NCBI RefSeq assembly: GCF_040581485.1
Contig: NC_090134.1
Coordinates: 16,545,501-16,609,500 of the forward strand
Source: Linepithema humile
Lineage: Eukaryota > Arthropoda > Insecta > Hymenoptera > Formicidae
DNA length: 64,000 bases
Direction of reading: 5' to 3'
Below the pieces are notes generated by a model. It did no database searches and was not told the origin of the DNA. It worked only from the letters and a program-made list of their open reading frames with translations. Shown piece after piece: positions 43,301 to 55,000 of this stretch; the first letter of the stretch is position 1; each line of letters begins with the position of its first letter. The position numbers and the translations under genes were made by a program.

Positions 43301-44359
43301 CCTGCCGACCAATCGAACGGACCGTCAATATCGGCGCCTTCAGGCGCTTCGAATTCTGGACATTCGTCCGACCAGTCCTGTTCACCTGGTTTCCTTTTTA
43401 CCATGCCAACGATAGCCGTCGCGATATTCACTTTCAGACCGTAAATAATCATGTTCGCAATGCATAGCATTATGGCGAACAAATACCGCACGCGTATCTC
43501 TAAATGTATCATGGATTGCAAAAACAGAAATGTTAAAATAAGCAAAAAAGTTATTAACGTGATTTTCATTGTACGCAGACATCAATTTGTAGATATTATA
43601 TGTTACATCTAATTATTAGTAGCAACTTGTAATTATTAGTGGAATTTTTTTACATATCTATTTTTGTCTGATAACATTTTCCTTAATAATATTATCAACA
43701 ATACATTCTTGAGAATGCATTCTTGCTCTTTTCATGAATTAAATAAATTGATGAAGTTTGCTTTAAGGAATTAGTCAGTTTGGTTTTTGAATGACTTACA
43801 TCGTGCTCATATCATATCGGTATTGCAATAGCATAGAGATAAGAGGATTGTTATATATAGTGAACAGACATTATTTCGATTATTACTCGAAAAGCCATGG
43901 TAACAGATATGTAAAATAACATGCGCTAAAAACACAGAGTACAGTTCGTTTGTTTAATCTATGTTAACCTAATAAATTACAATTTGCTAATAATTATGTG
44001 TCAAAATGCATCACAAAACAGTAATCAACGCACTTGGGTGTCGGTTTCTACAAAATATGAATTTGTCAAAACATGTAAATAATGAATATGCATTTTTCTA
44101 CATTAATCATAAACCATAGCCGCTAGTAATGCGAAAAAAATTGATGTCTGCGTACATTTCTGTATTATAGTTTAAACTAGATGTTTTGCGCAAACAACAT
44201 CGAATATTTAGAGAGAATAACAGTGCAGTAATAATAAAGCGATAAAATTTATCTCCGTACGATTGTACACTTCGCGAATTGAACATTAACAAATTTAATA
44301 TAATTCTTCAAAGTTGCATCAATATCAGTAAGATAAGAAGTGTATAGTTTCTTACCCAT
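40323..44359 (-). CDS. SLC17-family MFS transporter (putative inorganic phosphate cotransporter / sialin-like), six exons
   Basis: A multi-pass membrane transporter of organic or phosphate anions is expected. Exons on the minus strand: 44359-44356 (ATGG), 43499-43223, 43131-42546, 41972-41840, 41171-40930, 40511-40323. All junctions are GT-AG, phases agree, and the sum is 1431 nt (476 aa plus stop), the usual SLC17 length. Landmarks: TM1 with GLKVNIATAIVGM (22-34), luminal loop with GPFDWSAGEQG (61-71), the loop 2-3 motif GYLADR (89-94), TM4 region RFFTGLMSA (129-137), a central PWKSIFTSVPF segment, the late APNYAGILMGITN motif, and a Gln-rich C-terminal tail. The exon 4 donor is GTACGT. Sialin-type TM4 glutamates and histidine are absent (see findings), so substrate and coupling are uncertain. 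The first exon is the least secure part: an alternative in-frame ATG at 43512-43510 would give 479 aa. Confidence 0.88.
41194..41273. repeat. Local duplication inside transporter intron 4
   Basis: TACCTCGGATCTTATGTAAC recurs at 41194 and 41240, and ATATCAGGCATTA recurs at 41229 and 41261. The pattern is a roughly 46-bp tandem duplication with a shortened second copy. It sits just upstream of the exon 5 acceptor and does not alter the coding sequence. Confidence 0.8.
42109..42155. repeat. Perfect 21-bp inverted repeat (hairpin) in transporter intron 3
   Basis: Arms 42109-42129 and 42135-42155 are exact reverse complements around the 5-nt loop AATAT. The outer part GTCCGAAGTA (42148-42157) is repeated about 20 bp downstream as GTCCGAAGTACG. 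It lies between exons 3 and 4. It could be a miniature inverted-repeat element, a solo terminal inverted repeat pair or a structured intron RNA; no known family was recognised. Confidence 0.85.
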
Positions 44360-47300
44360 AGTTGTGAATATTTAACAAGACCTTGGTTAATGAGTCGATG
44401 ACATCGATGATCATTACGTTTCGAATCGTCGCGCCAAACTGACTTTTTTGCTTGTTTTCGTATCGATACGATCAGCACTTGGTTTCGCTCGATTCAACAC
44501 TCTCACGTTCAACAGCTCGATGACGACTATCGAATTATATCGCTGGACGACGAGACGGCATCCAGACTCCTCCTCCACGAATATCTTTTCAGACTTGTGT
44601 GCCGTGCATTCCTATCGAAGAGATTATGGTTCACCAGTGAGAAACGCGTCGATAATTTGCAAAGCGAAAAACGTTATGAGACCTCAGTGCCGCTAATAAA
44701 TACGTCATACATACATAACACTGCCGACGATAACAGAATACGCGTAAATATGCATGATGATCGTACGTTAGAGCTAAGCAACTTTGAAACAATATAAACG
44801 ATGTTTTGTACTAAAGATAGATATTTTGTGGTTATTTTTCCATACGTTGCAGATAATAAATATGTCGGATGACAATTTAATTTGTTTTAAATGTCATATT
44901 TAGCCATTCAATATTGATTTTGATGGCAATTTTAATGCCAGCTGTGTTTGCTAAGTACATACTTAAGCGAGATAATAAGAATTTTTATTCTTACCAAAGT
45001 TTCTCCCGTTGGAATTCAGTACTCTTCGTAGGTCGAAGTTTTCAAAATTTTGGAAAATATTATCACATATACGTGTTCTTATATTTTCTTAGCATGCCGT
45101 ATCAATGTACAAAGTCCAAATTAAGAAACTGACATTGCGATATTGAAACTTGTTTATCATATATCGTCAAGACACAGTATTCTGTTATTGTCAATTATTT
45201 CATTTATTTCAATTATTTCATTTAAAAATTCTGTATTTAATGTTTTTGCTCAAAGTTTTCTTTAAATTAATGAAAACAATCTGTAGAAGATAGGCGTTAA
45301 GACACGCTATATAAGTGGTTTTCTGTAAATATAATTTTTCAAATGACCAATACGCACAGTGACAAGCAGGCGATAAAAAGCGGATAACGTACGCACGCTA
45401 GATAAAATTGTTGTGAATGACGCGTGTGTTGCTGTGAACGATAAACTACCGGAACTAGATATAACCGAACGTGTGAGCAACGCTGCAAAAGGCGATTCGA
45501 CACGAGTCGAACGACGGCCACACGGTTACTAACTGTGGAAGCGGATGCGTTTTAACTTTCAGTAATTCACGTAAGTGGCGATTCCACAATACGAACAACA
45601 CCGCCTTGTATTTGCCACGTCATTATGTGGAATCGTTTTAAGCGGTGTCTTTTATATCAGTTCTGTTACAATGCTGCATGTATACTTGCTATGCATTACG
45701 CAGCACTGCTTCATGCAATTAAAACGATCGTATAAAAATGTATAAATAAGCAAATCTTATCGAGTTCACTATACTAAGAACGGCAGGTTAATAATCCAAG
45801 TTAATGTATAATTTAATGCAATCGCTGCATGCATTCTAATCGTTTAACTCGTTTGCAATTTAACTCACTTCAATGCCGACCGTAATCGATTACTCTTCTG
45901 TCAGCGAACAAAATTCCTCGAAAACAGTGCTCCGACGAAACACCAGCAGTCACACCAGTCTCACGCTTGGCTGAAATCATTTTGTGAAACCGGTCTTCGC
46001 CGCAGCCGACGCATTCATGATGCCGCGCTCGTCGTGCGTTAATTAAAGCCAACTGTGTCTGTTTTGATTATACAAACACCGACAGTTTCGTCTACGCTAG
46101 CGTCAGTCCGGCGATAAAGTCTTACTCGCGCGATATACTCAACACGCGTATTCCTCTACCCGCGTACTTATCAACCAATCATACGAGATGTAATCATTTC
46201 TCTCGTCGCAGTACGGTGGCATGTGGCGATAGCATTCTTAACAGATACGCGTCGGCGAGATGCCGCTTAATGTTTACGAGCTGAAGATAATGGGGTCTCC
46301 CTGGTGAGCCCGTGTCCAAACGGATGAGAAACGCTTCGGAGCGTAGCCTGAGACTCCCCGCCGATCACGGCCACGGTCTCGGATATCTATACATTCTACG
46401 TACAGTGACGCCCACCGAATAATATTCACCATGCACGCGTCATCTTTTTCTGTCACCTAATCGCAGATAAACTAAGCAGATTATACATAGTAATATATTG
46501 TTAGAATTTATTTTCTATATATCATGTAACATACGTTACGTTTAGTGGAGATAAAAAAATACTTGGCATTTATAAAAACAGCATATTTTTCTCCTAATGC
46601 GGAATTTATACGAATATTTCGAGAAAATGATGACTGTGCTACTTTCAGTGATTAATCATTCAGAATATTTATAGCAACACTTATCAAGTCAAGATGCGTG
46701 GAATAATTTATCAGACGAATTGGTATCTTGATTGGTACTTGTCGCGAAGAGTGCATATTTTTCATAATACTAAATACGTAATACTAAATAGATTCAATAA
46801 ATCGATAGTATAATACAATTGACACATGATTTGATTTGAAGAGATTTATCAGAGTAATCAAAATCTTTATTGGTATTTATCGTAAAAAATTAATATTTTA
46901 ATACTAAGTAAGTGCAGCGAATTGATAGTATCATATTATCGATAAATAATCTGATTTGTAGAAATTTATCAAACGAATTGGTATTTTGATCAATGCTTAT
47001 TATAAAAAGTAAATATTTTACGTAACACTAAGTAGGTACATTTAAATTGATAATATAATATAATTGAAAAATAATCTGATTTGCAGAGATTTATTTATTT
47101 TATCACGAAAGCTCTTACACAAGCTCTGTATTATCTACATCATTCTATGCATATTAAATTCACATTAGCGTGTAGTAATTGACGTGAATACATATGATAA
47201 ATAATATATAATGATAGTAGTAATTTCTATTATATTATATTCTTATTAATAAGAATAATTTATATTTATAGATAACGTAAACATGAATACATATTATTTG

Positions 47301-50300
47301 TTAATTATGTTAATTATTTGTTAAAATTAATTTTCCATCAATAAGTCAAGAATTGAATTATTTTATATATTTTATTATATACATGTGTGTGTGAAAGATT
47401 AGAGATTGATAAAATTGAGGTTACTGAAATAAAAAGCACAGTAATTTTTATGACACACATTGCATCGTGGTTCAATCAATGACATCGCGATAACGCTTTT
47501 ACGTAACGCACTTGCGTAATACATTAGTGTCACAAATGAGGCTCGCATAGGAAATCTTTCACAGGTTAGATTTTTACATAATATGTAGAATACTTTATTC
47601 AAGGCAGTGTGTAAGAGAGTCTTTAGCATAACAACAACATACCACGTCATACTTTGTATTTTCTTTTCGGCGCGAACCGCATACGCTTTCTGCATCGCTC
47701 GTCGCCCGATGGGCAGTGGCGAACACGGCAGAGCGCGCGGTGGACAATAACGACGCGACTGGCCATCACAATATTTTCACCCGACCCGCGGTCTCTTTCG
47801 TGCGGTAAGCGTGTGACAAGCGTGACGAAACGTTCGTAGAAACGAGAAGCGCACGGGGACGGAAGTGGTTGCTGCGGTAGTTTCGTGACGACGACGATGA
47901 CGCCAACAACGACGACGACGAAGCTTGGAGACGCACGAGTTGCTATCATCCTCGCGTTTCCTCTGGGCTTATTCGGCCCAGCGCACACCTGCATTCGTGC
48001 CCGAGGTGAATGCTCGCGCCGCATACCTGCTAGAGGAATATGATGGCAGGTTGACGAGGCGGGAAAGGGACGCGGGGGAATCCACTCGAGAAAACGCAAA
48101 GCTTCACACACCGGTAAAAATGGATACGTCGCCGTTCTCGAGAGGGAGACGGAGGACAGATAGAACGGGGAGAGAAGCGACGAGAAGGGACGAAAAAAAA
48201 AAAAAAGATCGGAAGACGCACTCGAAACGGAGAGGCATGTCTGCCTGTATGACATTTCGCGTCGATTAAAGAGGGTCGCTGACTCTTGGGTGCGACGGAG
48301 CAATGACGATCGTCGCGGTGGTCGCGATTAGAGACCGCGCTCGAAAATCTCAAAATGGAACCACGAAAGATTCGGACAGGACGTTCCAGCTACCGGCCGG
48401 TTCGTATCCTTCGAGCGTTTCGGACGCCTGCTGACTTTGTCCACAATGTAAACACGCAGTGCGCAATCCTCGAACCGCTGCCACTCGAGACAGACCCATT
48501 GAAGATTCCTCACTGGCCAAATACCAATTAGCTGTAGGGTTAAGGCAGGCTGCCCGCGCTAACGAGCGCGATGCCCTCTTAATGCCTTCTTCAATTTTCG
48601 TTCGCTATTCGGACCACCTACCAGGAAAAGAAATGTCGAAACGGGACGCCGGTAGCCGTTTTGGTTGACATGTTATTTGTCGCAACAAGTTCCTCAAAAG
48701 TTGCGTGACTGAAATTTGCTGATCAACTCGCGAAGTGAAGATAACGTTACGCACAAAATATACAAAGAATTAAATAAACATTCGTTCTTTATTGTTAAAG
48801 CATTGCAAAATAAAATAAAGTAACAAAGTCCCAACGGAAAATTGCTTTGGAGTAGATTTTTAGATATTAGAAAAATATCAAAACTGTACGAAAATTTTTC
48901 TGCACTGTTATAGCTATTTTGTTTTGTTATAACGCGATAAATAATGAAAGATCAGATTTGAAAAAAACTGTCAATGTTTTTAATATCTCAGATGTTAGCA
49001 GTGTTTAACAGTTGACAATTTTGCTCACTGGAATACTAATTACTTTTCAATCCAAATTTACGGGAATTATTCCGTAAAGAATCGCTCATAAATATCTGAG
49101 ACTAATTTGCAAATCAGAGGAAACGATTCTCCAAACAAGGATACGAGTTTGAAGCAGCGAGGCGGGCCAAAGGTAATGCATCACTTCGTGTGTTATCTTC
49201 CACGAAGTCTCTGCCGTGCAAAACGCGCGCGCATTTTCCGCGTTGCATTTAAATGAAACAGACAGTTTCCATCGCGCTCAGACGCACGCAGGGGAGCGCG
49301 CCCGTGGAGCGTACGCGCGCGCATGCGGCATACATTGCCCCGTGAGATAAAAAAAAAAAAGGAAAATACACACAGGAGACGAAGAGGTGATATATGCGGG
49401 CATTAGTTATACACGAGATGTATGAGGTTTTGCGGCGTCACTCTGCCACTGTCAGATTCCGGCGCGGTGCTCCTCCCGACATAATCGGGACGACCCATAT
49501 TTCCCCGCCGCAATGCGTCAAGTCCCCCTCGTGCGATTCCCCGTTTCGTACCTTCATTTTTCACTCCCGCTCGTGATCTCCCGCGCCCAAATTCACCTTC
49601 CATGTCGTCGCGAGCGTCTACCGTTCCTCCATCCTCGCCGTATCTTCGCGACGGCCTCTCCATCTCTCTTCCCGCCCCGCGGCACGACCCGCCGGCGTCG
49701 CGACGATTGTACATCGCTTCCGGTAAAATCATCCGTAGAATACGGGAGTCCCCCGATCGGGACGAATCGATTCGCGAAATGCCGCTGGCACGAGGTGAAC
49801 GGCAGTCAAAGCGCCATGGCAAATATTGGCCGACTATTTTCTATCTATTTTCTATTTTGATGCTCCCGGAACGCGCTCGTACTTTAATAAGCGAGCCGAT
49901 GCGTGAAGCGGTGAAATTGAAATTGACGGTCATTCCCTAAATTTTTCTATGAAAAGAAAAAATTAATTGTTCAAAAAAATTTCTATTAAATTTAAATTAA
50001 ATTCCAATCGTTGCTTTCAAATTTTCCTTAAAATTATCCGAATATGACTATTTATATAAAATGAATTATTATAAAATAATATGTTACTATTATATTTCTG
50101 GGGTCGCACGACTCTGCGATGCTGTGTCAGTGCCGCGAATGTGCATACATGCTATAATCAAAGTTGTTGGAAGAGTATTGGATTATGCGAGAAGAAGAGA
50201 GCGCGCCGGAAAGAGCTATCCTGATGAAGACCGTCAATATCGATTTTTCGTTAGGGAATGAAAAATGCAGCCGTTGCTTCGTAAAATATGTGCACTTTAT

Positions 50301-50487
50301 CTTACGCGCTCGGGAATGTATGCGTCACGACATTACGGAGACGATGGCGCTATTGAACGACCATAAAACGTTTGTTTGTTCGGCAAGTTTACACAGCTTT
50401 CATAGTTAACGGCAGCCCGACGTCGTCGACCGACTGTCACTGAATGAAATGCTAACGATGATGGATGATCGAGGATCTCTTTCTTCC
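44360..50487. other. Intergenic stretch, no recognisable gene
   Basis: Upstream flank of the minus-strand transporter and upstream flank of the first peptide gene. The transporter's promoter should lie just above 44360 on the minus strand, but I see no clear TATA box. A CpG-rich block spans about 47650-48660, with GAC-type triplets near 47886-47922 and poly-A at 48188-48201; a second spans 49220-49900. The 218-codon minus-strand ORF at 47647-48303 has no recognisable domain. The tandem repeat at 46693-47095 is listed separately. Confidence 0.55.
46693..47095 (+). repeat. Degenerate tandem repeat, 120-140 bp period, about 3.2 copies
   Basis: Copies begin near 46693, 46833, 46953 and 47078 (the last partial). 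Each starts with a GATTTG-x-AGA-x-ATTTATC-like block, followed by ACGAATTGGTAT-like, AATATTTT-like, ATACTAAGTA-like and GATAATATAAT-like blocks in the same order. Copies differ at many positions, so the array is old. It is AT-rich and has no ORF. It resembles a small minisatellite or satellite remnant. Confidence 0.7.
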
Positions 50488-51308
50488 GTTTGATCTGTAG
50501 GGGAAAAAAAGGGACGTCGGTAATTTGTACGCAGTAGCTGAGTTATCGAGAAGCTGCACAGTTTTTTTTAGATTGTATTTAAAATACTCCGTAATTAAAC
50601 GTGACTTTGACATCTAAATCTCTTACATCATAAAAAAACGTTATTATTCGTATGCGACGAAATGTCACAAGTGTTTTGCATTGCAAGTTTATGTGTATGC
50701 AAGTTGCGGGAATAGTTGATGTCTAGATATTGCTTCACGTTCTCAATTTCCACGTTCTCTCTCTGACATCGTAATTAAAATTTCTTGATATTAATGCAAA
50801 ATTCAGATTAATTTAATCTATGATTCAATAAAATGATTTTAATATAGTAATTAATTTTAATGATAAATTAATTCAATTAAGTACTTCCTCTTCTACATTA
50901 AAAATGTAATTCTCTCTATAAAATATTGCAAAATTTTAAAGAATATATTAATGTACTTACATGAAAAGGGGACCTTTCCTTAAAATATTACTATCGTACT
51001 AATTTACACATAATGTATTCATCTGATATAAGCAACAGTCTAAACTTGAAACAAAAAGCGTTTGCATTTTATAAAAATGAAGGGCACATATTCTCTCTGT
51101 TTCGACTTGTACGTGTCTTTGCGTTTGACTTTGACATCTATGCGTCTACGCGTAATAATTTTCCGACGCACACTGGAAAGAGTACAGAATAGCATGACCT
51201 TTCATACCATTGTCAATACTTAATTGTCACAAAGCGGCGCATATGGTGATACAAAAACGTATTATCGGATATCAATAGCGAGAAATAGGTCAATATTTAC
51301 AAGTTTCG

Positions 51309-51315
51309 TATAAAA
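51309..51315 (+). promoter_or_regulatory. TATA box of the first peptide gene
   Basis: TATAAAA lies 88 bp upstream of the ATG and is identical in position and context in the paralog (56744-56750). The following leader is also nearly identical between the copies, which supports a transcription start about 25-30 nt downstream. Confidence 0.6.
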
Positions 51316-51396
51316 ATGCTGCCGCTGCATCAGAGTGGCACAAGTTGCATCAAGCATCAGATCAGATAGATCTAACATCTACAAACGAATCTAAAA

Positions 51397-51769
51397 ATGC
51401 GTGCTGTATACGTACTTCTGCTCGTAGCCGTCGCTAGCACGATGATCAAAGAGACTGTAAGTAAAAAATTAACTTTGCGTTTTTTTATATGCTTTCGTTA
51501 GATATGCATATAACGAGCTTTATCGTTGAAAGTTTAGGTATATATTTCTAGTTGCATTGTATGATGCATGTATCTCAATTTCTCTGACAGAAACCCTTGT
51601 TCGCGGATATTTTGTACCACTGCCCACTGATAGGTGGCTTATTCGACCAATGTTGTTGCGACAATAATTGCAGCCCTTGGTATAACAGAAGATGTTGCAC
51701 AACTACAACTACGTCAACTACACAATCATCATCATCTACTAGTAGTTCTAATAGTGGTTCTAATAGTGG

Positions 51770-51804
<35 letters not shown>

Positions 51805-51848
51805 CTAATACTAATGCTAATAGTACTGGTTCAGCGATTATTGGATAA
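51397..51848 (+). CDS. Secreted cysteine-rich peptide with Thr/Ser/Asn-rich tail, copy 1 (two exons, 105 aa)
   Basis: Exons 51397-51456 and 51591-51848; the intron is GTAAGT...CAG, 134 bp, phase 0. Exon 1 encodes the signal peptide (MRAVYVLLLVAVAS...). Exon 2 encodes a short Cys domain, C31-x9-CCC(41-43)-x3-C47-x7-CC(55-56), then a tail of Thr (57-61), Ser (66-73) and Asn runs up to residue 105, with NNT and NST N-glycosylation sequons. There are seven Cys in the mature part, an odd number, so dimerisation or a free thiol is possible. The start is set by the ATG that precedes the signal sequence and by exact agreement with the paralog at 56832. The intron directly after the signal peptide is a common layout for secreted defence or venom-type peptides, but I recognise no named family. 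Function is unknown; a mucin-like, antimicrobial or venom role are all possible. The AAT-coded Asn tail may vary in length between individuals. Confidence 0.8.
51757..51830 (+). repeat. AAT/ACT trinucleotide repeat coding for Asn/Thr
   Basis: Imperfect AAT repeat with ACT and GCT interruptions inside exon 2 of the first peptide gene. It is in frame and gives the Asn-rich tail. The paralog has only ACAAATGGT-type triplets at this place, so the expansion is specific to copy 1. Confidence 0.85.
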
Positions 51849-51880
51849 TAAGTGGATGTCACTGAGGAAGGCAATGGATT

Positions 51881-51886
51881 ATTAAA
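51881..51886 (+). terminator. Possible polyadenylation signal, first peptide gene
   Basis: ATTAAA, 33 nt after the stop codon, in the block ATTATTAAAGTA that is conserved in the paralog (57271-57276). Confidence 0.35.
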
Positions 51887-52020
51887 GTAGGCATCGAAAG
51901 ATAGTGCGATGCAAAATGATTAGTAGATATAAATTTGTAGTAAAATATCTTATAAAACTGCATATAAGAGCAAGCGGTTAAATAATTTCGTTATATTTGT
52001 ACGGCAAATTTAATCTATTT

Positions 52021-55000
52021 AGAGATTCATGTAAAGATGTTTTGTGCGATATATATATATATATACATGCACAAAATAAACCGCAAATTGAAATAAGAAT
52101 AAACATATATAAAATACAAGTAATTTTAATAATTATTATTTATGTTAAGTTACTTATTATTAATTGCTTCATTCTTTTTCTTTTGGATGCTGCAACAAAT
52201 ACATTTCGCGACAGTTTCGCGCAAAATGAGTTAGTGATTCATCAATCTATATAATTAATGGTAGGATAATGCTACATTGAATATTCATAAGCGATGCAAA
52301 TGTCAAAGAATCGCAATAATGTCGATTCGAAATTGATATAGTTTATATGCATTAATGAAAAATAGCCTTCTATTTGACATTTGTGCATCTGAATTCCCTG
52401 TAATGCGCGCGATATATCAATTATTAAATTAATAGTCAAATTCAAGCTTCTCCGCGGGCACTCTTATCGAGGTCATCTGAATCATATAAAATATGATTAA
52501 TACGTTTTTTTATCTGACACGACGGAACATATAATTTTAACGCAATTACCATGAAGAATCTGGTCGGCGTTTTGCTCGCTACTATTATATGCCACTGAAT
52601 ATGCGCTTTTATTTTCGTTCTTTCGAGAAAAATCGATAAAAAAATCACGAACCTAACGGAAAAAAGATACTACACGATGCGGTGTATTGTCGGAAAACGT
52701 GACATATTCGTCGGTGAAACGTCATCCTCTAACCGACTTGGTGAAATTGGAGCGGTCTCGGGAGACCCGAGTGAAAAAGGGTTACGCGCGCACGCCGTCT
52801 ACTCGGGCAGAGTTGAACGGAATAATATGCCCGGCGGGGCACTAGCGCCTTTATCGCATTAAAAGCTACGCGTCTAGTTGTACGCGCGAGACCGTGCACT
52901 ACAAGTTGGGCCGAAAACGCGCGCCCGATCTCACAGACACGTCACGGGCTCATCGCGCTTCGGATCAAACCGAAACGTCTTACGTATCTCGAACGTGAAC
53001 GATATGATCCTCTTAATGTGTCCGGAGGCTTACGAGTATTATGATACTCTCTTCTCTCCCCCTCTCCTCCACGTCTTTCTTCCCGCTCCGCGATCGTCTG
53101 CCCATAGTGTTCGGGATCACCCTCCGTTTAAGCCGGACGACGAAGCCCCGGCGAACATCGGCTTACATGCATACTGATGCGTCGTACGCGGATATGTATT
53201 AATATGTTAATACGATGCCGCCAGTTACGAGACTGTTTGATATTACAGCTGTCTATTCGTTTGCCTTTGTACTCGCGCGCCTTCGTTCAAATATTTTCGC
53301 TTTGTAATGAAACGTATGGATGCGTATTTATGAAAATGTTGGACTGGTCGACGTTAAGAATGAGAGATCGCGTTGTAACTTGCGTGTATACCGGCGCTCT
53401 CGTGGCGCACAGAAAAAAGTTGAATAAACTTTCTGACGTGAAGTGTCGAATTATCATCTCGCGATGTCGATACCGTTCATTCTCATTCGTCTCGGCGCCG
53501 TTTTCTTTAACTGGTCTCGAGAACGGATTCACAGATACTTGAACCGGTAGAATCTTACGTGTTGAGAATAGCTCCCCAGATACGGAGCAGTTAAATTTTT
53601 CTCCTTTTTTGTTTTACGGATGTTTTTGTAATTTTTCAACTTCGCTCACTGACGCGACTTTTCTCGATTTCGCGCGACAGCTTAACGAGCCATCCTCGCG
53701 CATTGCGATCACGAATTGCGGTCGCAACTTCGAGAAACAGTTCGCGCTGTCTCCCGTAGTTTGTGTCGCTTTTCCGGTAACGTTTTCTTAAGATCGTTGT
53801 AAACTGTCGACTTCGCGTGGAAGAAGCGCGCTCCCGCTGTTGCAAAACGACGCGCACGATTCCTGACGCCTTCGTTCCTGCAAGAATGTGGGCGCCAGCT
53901 AAGCACATTCGTAAGCCCGCCGCGTTATGACATTCCTGCGTCGCGAGAGGAGGGCAGCCGAAAGGGCGGAGAACAGTGAGATGTGACGGCGTCTTGTTAA
54001 CGGCACACGATGTCCTCATTATCGCGACTGACGGTGATGACGATGCAGGTGCTGCGCGACGCGAAGTGGATTCTTCGCTCCTCGAATGATGAAAGCGCAA
54101 GACGGAGGCGCGGGCGCGGGCGAGGAATATACGGAGGGAAACCCGCGGACTCATTAATATGGTCTGGTATTCGTTAAGGATGAGGGACGTCTAAATTTTG
54201 GCGGAGAAAGTCTATCTAACGTCTCCGGAAACTTGGGTCTCCCTTAAATAATGAAACAAGTATATTAAGCATAAATCATGTATCTTTCGCGGTAAATCAG
54301 ATTGACAGCGAAATTATGTGTCGTTTCAAAGAACGCATTCGTGCGCCGTGTCGTCACACGATTTTTTATATTCGATACAAATAAAGTTAAGCGGTGCTGG
54401 TAGACGTACATATTTTTTTTATGACAGGATCATATATCACATACTGAAGCCCGTGAAAGCGTGTCGGTTACAACGACGTACACCGACGTCCGACGGCTTC
54501 AGCTTAACGTCAAAGTCACTTCGCTCTCAAGCATTACCGAACCGCTGATTGTAACTGATAATAGCTGCAATTATTAAGTTTATTAACTTTCATCCGAAGC
54601 TTGTCTTACGATAAATTGGCTATAACTTGTGTAACTTTGCAGCTGACGGTTCCAATCTCGAGTTTCCATCTTACGAGTCGCGCACGAGCGATGTCGCTTT
54701 ATATCGAAGCGAGAATGCGCACGAGACGAACAAAACGTCGGTTTTAATATTCCGTATCTCTTCCATCTGAAATCTTTGGCATCCCGCAGGGAGACACGGC
54801 GCTGTCTATCGTGAACGAGGGATGAATTAAAGTTTCTGCGGAGACTTTGTTTCCCGCGATAGCATATTGAAGTCAAAGGGCTCGTGATTTCTCCGATCGA
54901 TAATAATCGTTCGCCGCCGTCCTCCGCCGTGCCCGCTCATCCATAATAAACGGCCCGTTTCGGAGGCTGTAAACAATTGATTTATCCATCCAATCGTTGT

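Larger units (their letters stand above)
50488..52020 (+). repeat. Segmental duplication, unit Y copy 1 (carries the first peptide gene)
   Basis: Homologous to 55892-57480 over nearly its whole length. Both begin with GTTTGATCTGTAGGGG and the conserved GGACGTCGGTAATTTGTACG block, and both end with AGCGGTTAAATA followed by a TTTAAT-containing tail. The segment includes about 900 bp of upstream DNA, the two exons, the intron and the 3' flank. Confidence 0.9.

Noticed and set aside
47647..48303. 218-codon minus-strand ORF, the longest single frame in the window
   Set aside because: It lies in a CpG-rich block where several frames are open; it includes Phe and Val homopolymers from microsatellites and shows no recognisable domain.
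53636..54154. 172-codon minus-strand ORF in the segment unique to duplication copy 1
   Set aside because: Arg/Ser/Ala-rich with no recognisable motif; a plus-strand frame is also open.
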